Positions 16,386 to 25,253 are shown, counted from the first letter of the stretch. The stretch is 64,000 bases of DNA from Massilia eurypsychrophila (GCF_002760655.1 NZ_PDOC01000020.1:1-64000), one strand, 5' to 3'. The notes: a model not told the origin generated them from the sequence alone. Translations and numbers: made by a program.

Positions 16386-18130
16386 TGGCGCACCGCAACC
16401 ACCATCTGGCCCCGGGCACCATGCCGGTCATCGGCCGCATGTTCGAAGCGGCGGCCGCGCCGGCGCCCGGCGCACGCGCGGCGCCACCGGCGCTGCCGTT
16501 CGTCGGCGACGTGCTCGACTGCATTGAAGGCGAGCGCATCACCGTCACGCGGCGCCTGACGCTCGGTCAGGACTTGTTCCTGGCGGACCACAATTTCGTC
16601 CACGCCACGAGTGTGAAGGCGCTGGCCGATTGCTTTCCGGTGGTGCCGATGACGGCCAGCCTGGAAATGCTGGCCGAGACCGCCGCTTGCCTGGCGCCCG
16701 GTTACGGCTTGACCGGGTTCGAAGCGGTGGTGGCGCGGCGCTGGATCGCCGTCGTCGACAGCGGCGAACTGGCGCTGCGCATCGAGGCCACGGTGGCATC
16801 GACCGATGCGGCGCAAGCTTGCGCGCGCATCGCGGTGCGCTTGTTCGCCGGCGGCCAACCGGTGCCGGCGATCGAGGCGACGGTGCTGCTCGGCGCCGGC
16901 TACGACGCCGCGCCGCCGGCGCAGACCAGGCCGGCGCACGGCGCGCAGACGCTCGACGCGGCCCGGCTATACAGCGAACGGCGGCTGTTCCACGGGCCGC
17001 GCTTCCAGGGCCTGCAAGGCGCCGTCGAGCTGGGGCCGCTGCACGCCTGCGCCACGCTGCGCGTTCTGCCGGCGCACGACTGGTTCGCGGGACAGCCGCA
17101 GCCGCAGTTGCTGTGCGATCCGGCGCTGCTCGATGCGGTCGGCCAGCTGCTGGGGGCCTGGGCGATGCAGCAAGGCAGCATCATCTTTCCGATCGGCCTG
17201 GACCGGCTCGACCTGTTTGGAGCGACCCCGGCGCACGGCACGCTGGTACCGGTGTACGTCAGCGTCGTCGGCCGGCAACTGAACACGCTTAGCGCCGACG
17301 TCGAAGTCGGCGATGGCGCGGGGGGCGTGTGGCTGCGCATCAGCGGCTGGAAATGCTGGCAATTTGCCTGGGCGCCGCAACTGGTCGATTTCCAGCGCGA
17401 TCCGGCGCAGTTTCTGCTCAGCGATGCCCAGGCCCTGCCGGCGCCGCTGGCCGGTCTGGTCTGTCAGCGCGTGAGCGCGCAGCGGGTCGCCCGTTTCGAT
17501 CGGGCACTGCTGGCGCGCAATTGTCTGCACGCCAGCGAGATGGCCGAATTTCACGCCAAGGCGGCATGGCCGCAACGCCAGCTGGAGTGGTTGCTCGGGC
17601 GCATCGCGGCGAAGGACGCGGCGCGCGCCTGGCACGCCGGTGCCGCCGGCGCCGGCCGCTTCCTGCACCCGGCCGGATTTGCGATCGATCACGATGACGC
17701 CGGCCAGCCGCGCATCACCTGCTGGCCCGGCCCGCTGGCGCCGCCATGCATCAGCATCGCCCACAGCGCGGGCCAGGCGATCGCCGTGGCCGGCGCCGCG
17801 CCTGCCGGTATCGATATCGAGCCGGTGGTCGCGCGCGACGATGCCTTCCTGGCCAGTTTCAGCAGCGCGCAAGAACGGCGCCTGCTGGCGCCCTGGCGCG
17901 GCGCGGAGCGCGACGCGTGGATCACCCGCTTGTGGTGCGCCAAGGAGGCGCTCGGCAAACGGCTGGGCAGCGGCGTGGCCGGTGCGCCTCAGCTGTTCGA
18001 AGCGCAGGCGCTGGCGCCTGATGGCAGCCTGCACCTGTGTCACCGCCCCAGCGGCTGCGAAGCACACATCCTCACCCTGCGCGACGGCGAGTTCGTGATT
18101 GCCGTCGATAGCCCGGATGCCAACCCCTGA
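16385..18130 (+). CDS. PKS dehydratase fused to a 4'-phosphopantetheinyl transferase
   Basis: The N-terminal two-thirds is a double-hotdog PKS dehydratase. The first hotdog carries the catalytic His in LADHNFVHA with FPVVPMTASLEML after it, and the second carries the Asp in CDPALLDAVGQLLG, which fits the DxxxQ motif. The last 200 residues are a Sfp/AcpT-type transferase, with ISIAHSAG, GIDIEPV and WCAKEALGKRLGSG, the last holding the Mg-binding Glu and catalytic Lys. The protein would dehydrate beta-hydroxyacyl-ACP in trans and also activate the ACP of the PKS. It starts within the type III PKS stop codon, so the two are translationally coupled. The PKS lacks a DH, which this protein supplies. 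Confidence 0.88.
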   Translation: MAHRNHHLAPGTMPVIGRMFEAAAAPAPGARAAPPALPFVGDVLDCIEGERITVTRRLTLGQDLFLADHNFVHATSVKALADCFPVVPMTASLEMLAETAACLAPGYGLTGFEAVVARRWIAVVDSGELALRIEATVASTDAAQACARIAVRLFAGGQPVPAIEATVLLGAGYDAAPPAQTRPAHGAQTLDAARLYSERRLFHGPRFQGLQGAVELGPLHACATLRVLPAHDWFAGQPQPQLLCDPALLDAVGQLLGAWAMQQGSIIFPIGLDRLDLFGATPAHGTLVPVYVSVVGRQLNTLSADVEVGDGAGGVWLRISGWKCWQFAWAPQLVDFQRDPAQFLLSDAQALPAPLAGLVCQRVSAQRVARFDRALLARNCLHASEMAEFHAKAAWPQRQLEWLLGRIAAKDAARAWHAGAAGAGRFLHPAGFAIDHDDAGQPRITCWPGPLAPPCISIAHSAGQAIAVAGAAPAGIDIEPVVARDDAFLASFSSAQERRLLAPWRGAERDAWITRLWCAKEALGKRLGSGVAGAPQLFEAQALAPDGSLHLCHRPSGCEAHILTLRDGEFVIAVDSPDANP

Positions 18131-18144
18131 CCGAAGGAACTGCC

Positions 18145-18888
18145 ATGTCCATTGCGCTTGCCGGACCCGGACCGCTGCTCGAAATGCGCGGCGTCAACAA
18201 ACACTACCTGATGGGCGAGAGCCGGATCGACGCCCTGAAAGCGGTCAACGTGCAGATCGAGCCGGGCGAATTTGTCGCTGTCTGGGGACCGTCCGGCTCG
18301 GGGAAATCGACGTTCTGCAACCTGATCGGCCTGCTTGACGCGCCGTCGTCGGGCAGCGTGCATTTCCTCGGGCAGAACGCGGCCATGCTGTCGGACGACC
18401 AGCGCAGCGCGCTGCGCAACCGCGCGATCGGCTTCGTGTTCCAGGGATTTAACCTGATCCCGGTGCTGTCGGCGCTGGAAAACGTCATGCTGCCGCTGCA
18501 GGTCGGACAGGCCTCGGCGCAGGCGGCGCGCGTGGCGGCGCTGTCGCGGCTGGCCGAAGTGGGCCTGACCAGCCATCTGGCGCACCGCCCGGCCAAGTTG
18601 TCTGGCGGTCAGCAGCAACGCGTCGCCATCGCCCGCGCGCTGGTCGGCTCGCCGGCACTGGTGGTCGCCGACGAGCCAACCGCCAACCTCGATTCGGACA
18701 ACGCGCTGAAGGTCATCGCCCTGATGCGTTCGATCAGCAAAAGCGACGGCACCGCCTTCGTCTTTTCCACCCACGACGAACGGTTGCTCGAGCGGGTCGA
18801 CCGCCGCATCATGCTGCACGACGGCGCCGTCGTGGAGGACCGCAAGGCGCCGGCGGGCGCGCTGGCGTTGAGGGGAAAATCATGCTGA
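18145..18888 (+). CDS. ABC transporter ATPase, MacB/LolD type
   Basis: This 247-residue ATPase has Walker A GPSGSGKST, the signature LSGGQQQR, Walker B ALVVADEPTAN and the H-loop STHD. The sequence is closest to the MacB/LolD branch, which powers transfer of lipids, lipoproteins or peptides out of the inner membrane rather than nutrient import. GAAGGA lies before ATG 18145. Its stop overlaps the start of the permease gene by seven bases, marking a cognate pair. Coming straight after the synthase genes and before a LolA-like protein and a barrel, it probably drives export of the polyketide lipid. Confidence 0.92.
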   Translation: MSIALAGPGPLLEMRGVNKHYLMGESRIDALKAVNVQIEPGEFVAVWGPSGSGKSTFCNLIGLLDAPSSGSVHFLGQNAAMLSDDQRSALRNRAIGFVFQGFNLIPVLSALENVMLPLQVGQASAQAARVAALSRLAEVGLTSHLAHRPAKLSGGQQQRVAIARALVGSPALVVADEPTANLDSDNALKVIALMRSISKSDGTAFVFSTHDERLLERVDRRIMLHDGAVVEDRKAPAGALALRGKSC

Positions 18889-20132
18889 CCTGGCTCAAAC
18901 TGGCGCTCAGGAACCTGTTTCGCAATGGGCGACGGTCCTGGTTCACCATCCTCGCGATCGCATTCGGCTTCGTCGCGGTCAACGTGCTAGGCGGCTTTAC
19001 CGCCTACATTTTCACCAACCTGCAAGACAGCTACATCTATGTCGAGGCGAACGGCCACGTGACCATCTTCAAGGCCGGCTTTCTCGACCAGGGCAAGCTC
19101 GAGCCGACCCGCTACCTGCTCAGCGAGGCCGAGCAGCAGGCGGTGCGCCAGGTGCTGGCACGCCATCCCGAGGCGCTGGTCGTCACGCCGCAGCTGCAGA
19201 TTTCCGGCCTGCTCAGCAATGGCAAGGTGTCGACCATCTTTGTCGCGTCGGGCCGAGTGCCGTCGGACATCGATGCAATCGGCAGACTGGCCGACCGCGG
19301 CAGCGCACGGGTCAAGCTGTACGACGGCCAGCCGCTGGCGGACGCGGTCAGCCATGGAATCGGGGTCAGCCACGGCCTGGCCAAGGCGCTCAGCCTGCAA
19401 CTGGGCACCACCGCGGTGGCCATGGCGCCCACCGTGACGGGCCAGATCAATGCCCTCGACGCCGAGCTGTACCAGTTGATCGATGCGCCCATCGAGGCGC
19501 TGGAAGACAAACTGGCACTGGTGCCGCTCAAGTTCGCACAGGCACTGTACGACACCACCAGCGTCGACCGGATCACCGTTTTGCTCGACAGTACTGCGCG
19601 CACCGACGCCATGCGCGCTGTGCTGGCGCGCGAGCTCAAGGCGGTCGGCATGGACCTCGACCTGCGGACCTGGAACGAGCTCTCGCCGTTCTACACCAAG
19701 GTCAAGCGCATGTTCGACGTGATCTTCGTGATCGCCTTTCTGATCGTGTTTACGATCGTGGTGATGAGTGTGGTCAACACCTTCACGATGGCCGTGCTTG
19801 AGCGCACGCGCGAGATCGGCACGCTGCGCGCACTGGGCGTCAAGCGGCGCGGCATCGTCGCCTTGTTTTCGCTGGAAAGCGTGGCGCTCGGCGGGCTGGG
19901 ATCGGCGTGCGGCATCGCGCTCACGTTGCTGGTGGTCGCGCTGGTCGGCTGGCTGCAGCCGACCTGGATTCCGCCCCAGATCGCGCGCCGGGTGCCGCTG
20001 CAGATCCATCTCGTGCCCGCCTACTGGTTGTTCAGCACCTTGATGCTGGTGGCACTGTCGACCCTGTCGGCGATCATTCCCGCGCGCAAGGCTGCGCGCA
20101 TGCCCATCACCAATGCACTCGGCTATGCCTGA
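18882..20132 (+). CDS. FtsX/LolC-family ABC permease
   Basis: This 416-residue inner-membrane permease has the layout of MacB/LolC/FtsX proteins. One N-terminal transmembrane helix (about 18-40, SWFTILAIAFGFVAVNVLGGF) is followed by a large periplasmic domain of about 220 residues and three C-terminal helices, at about 280-305, 325-355 and 370-395. The coupling segment LERTREIGTLRALGVKRRGI is conserved. It pairs with the overlapping ATPase gene. MacB-type systems work mechanically on periplasmic partners, which agrees with the LolA-like protein encoded next. Confidence 0.9.
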   Translation: MLTWLKLALRNLFRNGRRSWFTILAIAFGFVAVNVLGGFTAYIFTNLQDSYIYVEANGHVTIFKAGFLDQGKLEPTRYLLSEAEQQAVRQVLARHPEALVVTPQLQISGLLSNGKVSTIFVASGRVPSDIDAIGRLADRGSARVKLYDGQPLADAVSHGIGVSHGLAKALSLQLGTTAVAMAPTVTGQINALDAELYQLIDAPIEALEDKLALVPLKFAQALYDTTSVDRITVLLDSTARTDAMRAVLARELKAVGMDLDLRTWNELSPFYTKVKRMFDVIFVIAFLIVFTIVVMSVVNTFTMAVLERTREIGTLRALGVKRRGIVALFSLESVALGGLGSACGIALTLLVVALVGWLQPTWIPPQIARRVPLQIHLVPAYWLFSTLMLVALSTLSAIIPARKAARMPITNALGYA

Positions 20133-20151
20133 GCCGACGCGAGGAAATCCC

Positions 20152-20913
20152 ATGACGAACAGCCAACATGGCGTGAACGCATTGCAGGCGGCGCTGCTGA
20201 TGCTGTCGCTGCTGCTGCCGATGCGGGCCGGCGCCGATCCGTCGGCCGCGGCAATCCTGCGCGATGCTGACCAGGCGCGCGGCAACGTCAGCGGCCTGGC
20301 CTGGCAGGTGACGATCGAGACGGTCAGCGACGAGCGCAGCACCGATGCCCTGGTCTATGACATGAAGGTGCGCGGCTTTAATGTTGCGGGCATGAGCCTG
20401 GCACCGCCCAAGTATCGCGGCAACAAGATCCTCATGGTCAACAACAACATGTGGTTCTACAAGCCTGGCCTGAGCAAGCCGGTGCCCATCTCGATGCGCC
20501 AGAAACTGATGGGGGAGGCGTCGTATGGCGACATCGCCTCGACCAACTACGCCGAGCACTATAGTGCGACGGCCTTGCCCGACGCCGACGTCAATGGCGA
20601 GCCGTGCTACGTGTTCGAGCTGACGGCGAAGGCCGAGAAGGTGACCTATGACCGGATTACCTACTGGGTGACGAAACGGCGCCATCTCGGCGTCAGGGCC
20701 GAGTACTTCACCGTGTCGGGCAAGAAGTTCAAATCGGCAACGATGGATTATGGCAACACGATCACGCTGGACGGCAAGGCGCAGCCCTTCCTTTCCCGCA
20801 TCACGCTGCACGGCGAACTGCTCGACGGCGCCGTCACCTACCTGCAGCTACGCAGTCCGCGCATCGCCCCGATGCCGGACTATCTCTTTGACTTGAACTT
20901 GTTTATGCGATGA
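20152..20913 (+). CDS. LolA-like outer membrane lipoprotein-sorting family protein
   Basis: The 253-residue protein has an N-terminal signal sequence (LQAALLMLSLLLPMRAGA), so it is periplasmic. The rest fits the outer-membrane lipoprotein-sorting (LolA/LolB-like) fold of beta strands around a hydrophobic cavity; MVNNNMWFYKPGLSKPVPIS and VTYDRITYWVTKRRHLGVRAE are typical. I start at 20152, where GAGGAAA precedes the ATG. LolA-like carriers are found with exporters in other polyketide-lipid clusters such as aryl polyenes. Between an ABC permease gene and a barrel gene it probably ferries the lipid across the periplasm, although a lipoprotein cargo is possible. Confidence 0.82.
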   Translation: MTNSQHGVNALQAALLMLSLLLPMRAGADPSAAAILRDADQARGNVSGLAWQVTIETVSDERSTDALVYDMKVRGFNVAGMSLAPPKYRGNKILMVNNNMWFYKPGLSKPVPISMRQKLMGEASYGDIASTNYAEHYSATALPDADVNGEPCYVFELTAKAEKVTYDRITYWVTKRRHLGVRAEYFTVSGKKFKSATMDYGNTITLDGKAQPFLSRITLHGELLDGAVTYLQLRSPRIAPMPDYLFDLNLFMR

Positions 20914-20922
20914 GGCTTGACG

Positions 20923-22128
20923 ATGCGAAAACTATCCCTGATTGCTTTGCTTGGCCTCGGTTTGTGCGGCAGCGTGGACGCGGACGAAGCGCCGCCCAGC
21001 TTCGCCGACGAGCTGCGCAACGGCTTCTATTCCCGCATCAACGAATTTGGCTACGTGCTGCGCCAGGACACGCTCGATTCGCCCCTCAATCCCGGCAACG
21101 TGCTTGGCATCCCGCGCGACCAGGCAGTGCTGGAGCTGCGGCCCGACTTCAACCTGAAATTCGGCCAGGTCGAAATCGACTTCAAGCCGCGCTTGCGGTG
21201 GACCCACACGCGGGTGGTGACGGGCAGCAGCGCGCCGCTGCGGTCGCGGCGCGACGAGGCATTCGTCAACGAGGGTTCGGTGCGCTACCGCCTGTTCGAC
21301 CGGCTGATTCTGAGCTATGGCCGCGAAAACCTGCAGTGGGGGCCATCGGCGCTGCTGTCGCCGTCGAATCCGTTCAACGCCAATAACGGCAGGAACAATC
21401 CGAACCTGGAACTGCCGGGCATGGACTACGCCCGCGCGGTGCTGGTTGCCAGCCCGGCGGTGACGATGTCGCTGATCGCCAACACCGGCAGGGGCCGGCT
21501 CGATGCGCGTGAGCGCTACCGCAAGGCGTTTGCCGCCAAGCTCGACTATACCGGCGACGATACCTTCTTTTCACTGATCGGTTCGCGCGCCGACGGCGAA
21601 CGAGGCCGCATCGGCGCCTTCGCCGGCTGGAACGTCACCGATGCGCTGTCGATCCGGGTGGAAGGCAGTGCCGGGCATGCGGCCGGGGCGGATGTTGCCG
21701 CGACCGATCGCTACGCCGTCGAGCGGCGCGACCGCCAGCTGCTGGTCGGCGCCTCGTACACGACAATGGCCGGACCGACCATGTCGGCCGAATATTTTTT
21801 CAACAAGGATGGCTGTGCCGATGTGGCCATCGAGCTGTGCCTGCAGCGCCGCGGCGCGCTGCTCGACCCGCTGCGCCCGCTGGCGCGGCGTCGTTACGCG
21901 ATGTTCCAGTATGTCGACACCAAGATCGGCGGCAAGCTGAACCTGGCGGTGCGCGCCATTCGCAACCTCGACGACCGGTCGGCGCAACTGATCGTCAGTG
22001 TCGAATACGAACTGGGAGAGCATTGGCTGCTGTATGCGATACCGACCTATTCCCGAGGCAGCCGCGCAAGCGAATTTGGCAGCGTGCTGCGACGCTCGCT
22101 GTTCGTCGGCGCCTCGTATACCTTCTAA
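20923..22128 (+). CDS. Outer-membrane beta-barrel protein
   Basis: This 401-residue protein begins with a short signal peptide (LSLIALLGLGLCGSVDA). It then alternates polar and hydrophobic residues, as beta-barrels do (FNLKFGQVEIDFKPRLRW, FLNLAVRAIRN-like strands), and ends in SLFVGASYTF with a terminal Phe, the usual BAM recognition signal. I cannot assign a named family with confidence; the pattern resembles TonB-independent export barrels. The start at 20923 follows GAGG and TTGACG; a TTG at 20917 is in frame. It lies ten bases after the LolA-like gene and is probably the outer-membrane end of the same pathway. Confidence 0.75.
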   Translation: MRKLSLIALLGLGLCGSVDADEAPPSFADELRNGFYSRINEFGYVLRQDTLDSPLNPGNVLGIPRDQAVLELRPDFNLKFGQVEIDFKPRLRWTHTRVVTGSSAPLRSRRDEAFVNEGSVRYRLFDRLILSYGRENLQWGPSALLSPSNPFNANNGRNNPNLELPGMDYARAVLVASPAVTMSLIANTGRGRLDARERYRKAFAAKLDYTGDDTFFSLIGSRADGERGRIGAFAGWNVTDALSIRVEGSAGHAAGADVAATDRYAVERRDRQLLVGASYTTMAGPTMSAEYFFNKDGCADVAIELCLQRRGALLDPLRPLARRRYAMFQYVDTKIGGKLNLAVRAIRNLDDRSAQLIVSVEYELGEHWLLYAIPTYSRGSRASEFGSVLRRSLFVGASYTF

Positions 22129-22148
22129 CGCACATGTGGGAGCATGCG

Positions 22149-23495
22149 ATGACAAAGACCGCCAGTTTTGCATTCGTCACGATGGGCAGTGGCGATTTTC
22201 TCGGCTCCACCGTGCGCGACCTGGCGCTCGCCAATGCGCTGCACCGGCGCGGCTATCGGGTGACGGTGTACTGGATGATGGAAGCAAACGAGGACATGGT
22301 CGACCCGGGCGTGCAGCAGCGGGTGCTGTGCCACGGCACCCGCTATCACTTCGCGCAACCGTCCGGCCTGCTCGACCGGGTGGTGGGCAGCTTGCTGTTC
22401 ATGTTGCCCCAGCGCCTGAGAGTGCGGGTCGTGCAGGGCAGCGCCGGCTATGTCGAGCGCTTGCTGGGAAACCTGATCGGCAGCCTGTATGGCCGGCCAG
22501 GAGGCGACCGCGCGCTGGCGCGGCGTCTGCGCGACTTCCTCGCGCAGGACCAGGTCAGTCACGTCCTGATGAGCTTCGCCTCGCTCGGGCCGCTGGCGAT
22601 GCAGGCCAAGCGGATGGGCGGACACGACTTCGACTACCTGCTGACGTTTCAGGGCGACGAGCAGTTCGCCGCGCTTGCCGCCCGGCGCAATCTGCTCGAA
22701 CCGTATCGCCAGCTGCTCAACGAGGCGGTGCGCGCATCGGCCTGGCCTGCCATCGTTGTCAGTCGCGACTATGTCGAGCGTATCGTCGACGAGCTGGCGG
22801 TAGCGCGCAGCGCCCTGGCCGTCGTGTATAACGGCGTGGCGCTACCGGCCGGCGGCGTCAGGCATTCGTTCGCCAGCCTGCAACTGGTGTTTCCCGGCCT
22901 GTCGCCGCATTTCCCGATTGTCACCTATGTCGGCCGTCAGGACGTCGAGAAAGGCATCGATCTGCTGCTGTATGCGGTGCGTCTGCTGGGCGGGCGTGAC
23001 CTGGCGATCCAACTGGTGTTGTGCGGCTCGACCGCGAAGGGCACCGCCTACCGCAACGTGGTGGCCGATTTGGCCGAACACCTCGGACTGCGGATATTTC
23101 ATGCCGGTTCGGTATCGATCAAAGTGCGCGATTCGCTGTATGCGCATAGCCATTGCGTGGTCTATCCATCGGTCAACCGCGAGCCGTTCGGCCTGGTGGT
23201 GGCCGAGGCAATGGCCCATGGCGCGCCGGCGCTGGTGCCCGACTACGGCGGCATTGGCGAAGTGGTGCGCGACGGCGACAAGATGGGTGGCCTGACCTTC
23301 AAGGCCTGGGACAGCGGCGACCTGGCCCGCCAGCTTGAACGCCTGCTGGTCGACCGCCAGCTGCATCGCCAGCTGGTCAGCAATACGCGCGCGCTGGCGG
23401 CGCGCTTTAGCGTCGACAACATGACCGACCAGGTACTCGGCCATGTCGGCATCGACGAACCGGCGCCGGCCATGGCGCGCGCCGGCGCGCGGTAG
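22149..23495 (+). CDS. GT4-family glycosyltransferase
   Basis: The 448-residue protein has the GT-B fold of family 4. The N-terminal half starts FVTMGSGDFLGSTVRDLALANALHRRGY, a glycine-rich acceptor-side loop. The C-terminal half holds IVTYVGRQDVEKGIDLLL and the E-x7-E signature in EPFGLVVAEAMAHG, used to bind a nucleotide-sugar, followed by PDYGGIGEVVRDG. It is probably a retaining enzyme at the cytoplasmic membrane face. GGGAG precedes ATG 22149, while ATG 22134 is an in-frame alternative. It may glycosylate the lipid made by the island, or simply be a neighbour; sugar and acceptor cannot be read from sequence. Confidence 0.85.
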   Translation: MTKTASFAFVTMGSGDFLGSTVRDLALANALHRRGYRVTVYWMMEANEDMVDPGVQQRVLCHGTRYHFAQPSGLLDRVVGSLLFMLPQRLRVRVVQGSAGYVERLLGNLIGSLYGRPGGDRALARRLRDFLAQDQVSHVLMSFASLGPLAMQAKRMGGHDFDYLLTFQGDEQFAALAARRNLLEPYRQLLNEAVRASAWPAIVVSRDYVERIVDELAVARSALAVVYNGVALPAGGVRHSFASLQLVFPGLSPHFPIVTYVGRQDVEKGIDLLLYAVRLLGGRDLAIQLVLCGSTAKGTAYRNVVADLAEHLGLRIFHAGSVSIKVRDSLYAHSHCVVYPSVNREPFGLVVAEAMAHGAPALVPDYGGIGEVVRDGDKMGGLTFKAWDSGDLARQLERLLVDRQLHRQLVSNTRALAARFSVDNMTDQVLGHVGIDEPAPAMARAGAR

Positions 23496-23526
23496 TCGCC
23501 TGCGCCGGTCAGTGTGAGGCTATCCC

Positions 23527-24921
23527 ATGCCGCAGCATGACATTCGCCGCCGTATCGAGGCCATCTGGGCAGAGTGCTGGCGCAGCGGGATGTACGAACC
23601 GGTCGAGATCATGGAGCAGATGCTGTACTTGCTGTTCCTGCGCCGGCTCGACGATTTGCAGGCGAGCCGCCTGATCGGCCCGCTCCACGCGCCGCAAGGG
23701 CCGCTTTGGAGCCCGGCCGGCGCGGAGGACCACCTGATGCACTGGTCGCGTTTCAAGGACCTGCGCGGCGCCGAAATGTACGCCTTGCTGGCCGACCACG
23801 TGTTTCCCCGCCTGCGCTGTCTCGGCGGGCCTGGATCGGCCTACGCGCAGCATATGAAAGGCGTGCGCTTCAGCATCCCCAGCGCCGCCGCGCTGGCGCG
23901 ACTGGTCACGCTGATCGAGGCGCTGCCACGCCAGGCCGGTCGGCGCGGCTGCGCGGCCTACGACTACCTTGCCGGCAAGCTTGCCGGCATCGGCGCACGG
24001 GGGGCATACACCACGCCGCCCTGCATCACCGGGCTGATGGTGGCCCTGGTGGCACCGTGCCCGGGCGATATCGTCTGCAGTCCGGTGGGCGGCGACGGTA
24101 ATTTCCTGGTCGGCGTCGCCGAATACCTCGCGCAGTGCCATCCCGCAATGTTCGCCGACCCCAACGCGAGCGAACATTTCCACCACCGGATGTTTCATGC
24201 GTACGACTCCGACAAGACCATGTTGCGCATCGCTTGCATGAACCTGGCGCTGCGCGGCGTGATCAACCCCGATATCCGGTATACCAACAGCGTTGCGCCG
24301 GACGTGGCGGGCGAGGAAGACCGGTACTCGATCGTGCTGGCCCATCCTTCCACCGCTGGCCTGCGCCACCAGGATGCGGCCAGTACCGCGCACGCGGAAA
24401 TTGTCATGGTGGCGCAGTTTCTGCGCATGTTAAAGCGTGGCGGACGCGCCGCCGTGATCGTGCCGCGGCATATCCTGAACGGATCCTCGCCGGCACATCT
24501 GGCGCTGCGCCGGCAGTTGGTCGAAGAGCAACAGGTCGATGCGGTCATCACGTTTTCTGCCGGGCTGTCCGACCGCCATGCCGGTTTGCCCAAGTCGCTG
24601 CTGCTATTTACGCGCACCGATTGCGGCGGCAACCACCCGATCTGGTTTTACGACGTCCAGTGCGACAGCGGCGACGCCGATGCCGCCGGCGCCGCGCAGC
24701 GCAACGCCAGGCGGCGAGGGCCGTGGCGTGGCGGCTCGCCAGCTGCCGGCAATGCTCACAACCGCGTTCCAGAGTTGATGCTGCGATGGGGGCAGGGCGG
24801 CGGCGCCGCAATCGGCGCCGGCAGGGCGGCACGCCTGCGGGTGCGTCGCGACCGGATTGCACGGGCGAGCCATTGCCGGTCAGTCAAACGATACCGGTCT
24901 GGCTGGCGCATGGATGGATGA
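23527..24921 (+). CDS. HsdM-like N6-adenine methyltransferase homologue lacking catalytic motifs
   Basis: The whole 464-residue frame follows type I modification subunit HsdM. The N-terminal helical part contains ILYLLFLRRLDDLQ-like sequence, then GAYTTPPCITGLMV, MNLALRGVINPDI, FLRMLKRGGRAAVIVP and AVITFSAGL, ending in VPELMLRW and IARASHCRSVKRY. Motif I, DPACGTGGFL in active enzymes, reads SPVGGDGNFL at 185-194. Motif IV, NPPF, reads AHPS at 272-275. Both SAM binding and catalysis should be lost, yet the frame is intact. There is no hsdS or hsdR nearby. It starts 31 bases after the glycosyltransferase with GAGG upstream, so it looks like the last gene of the island. It may be a repurposed DNA-binding or scaffold protein. 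Confidence 0.82.
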   Translation: MPQHDIRRRIEAIWAECWRSGMYEPVEIMEQMLYLLFLRRLDDLQASRLIGPLHAPQGPLWSPAGAEDHLMHWSRFKDLRGAEMYALLADHVFPRLRCLGGPGSAYAQHMKGVRFSIPSAAALARLVTLIEALPRQAGRRGCAAYDYLAGKLAGIGARGAYTTPPCITGLMVALVAPCPGDIVCSPVGGDGNFLVGVAEYLAQCHPAMFADPNASEHFHHRMFHAYDSDKTMLRIACMNLALRGVINPDIRYTNSVAPDVAGEEDRYSIVLAHPSTAGLRHQDAASTAHAEIVMVAQFLRMLKRGGRAAVIVPRHILNGSSPAHLALRRQLVEEQQVDAVITFSAGLSDRHAGLPKSLLLFTRTDCGGNHPIWFYDVQCDSGDADAAGAAQRNARRRGPWRGGSPAAGNAHNRVPELMLRWGQGGGAAIGAGRAARLRVRRDRIARASHCRSVKRYRSGWRMDG

Positions 24922-24982
24922 TCGAAGCGTCATGCACGGCGGGCCGAACAAGGGCGAACCGAACCACACTGCAGAGGTCTCC

Positions 24983-25171
24983 ATGGTGCCACCAATCACT
25001 GGCAGCGACAAACGATGGGACGGCGTCGAGCGCCGGCTCGGCCCGATCAATCCGTTTCGTGTCGCCATCATCTTTGAGAGCGAGCTGGCCGATATGACAC
25101 CCACGAATGCCGATCCCGAACCGGCATCGGCACCCGAGCGACTTGGCAGGCCAGACCCTGGCGGCGGCTGA
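24983..25171 (+). CDS. Possible small protein of unknown function
   Basis: A 62-codon frame starts at ATG 24983 with GAGG seven bases upstream. The peptide carries WDGVERRLGPINPFRV, a stretch that looks structured, followed by a Pro-rich acidic tail. I know no family for it. It lies just after the HsdM homologue and before the convergent secretion genes. It may be real or a chance frame. Confidence 0.35.
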   Translation: MVPPITGSDKRWDGVERRLGPINPFRVAIIFESELADMTPTNADPEPASAPERLGRPDPGGG

Positions 25172-25187
25172 CGGCTGGTCTGTGCGA

Positions 25188-25203
25188 CCCGGCGCGAGCC
25201 GGG
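25188..25203. terminator. GC hairpin between convergent operons
   Basis: CCCGGC (25188-25193) and GCCGGG (25198-25203) form a perfect six-pair stem capped by the stable tetraloop GCGA. It lies between the end of the island and the end of the convergent secretion operon. There is no T-tract, so it may slow polymerase or protect 3' ends rather than act as a classical terminator. Confidence 0.4.
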
Positions 25204-25253
25204 CCCTGCGCCCGGCGTGCAGACAGGCCTGTGTGCTTCGGTCCGGCACGCCT

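Noticed and set aside
24680-24921. Suspected frameshift in the HsdM homologue
   Set aside because: The Arg-rich tail looked out of frame, but VPELMLRW and the closing IARASHCRSVKRY fit the HsdM end in the same frame.
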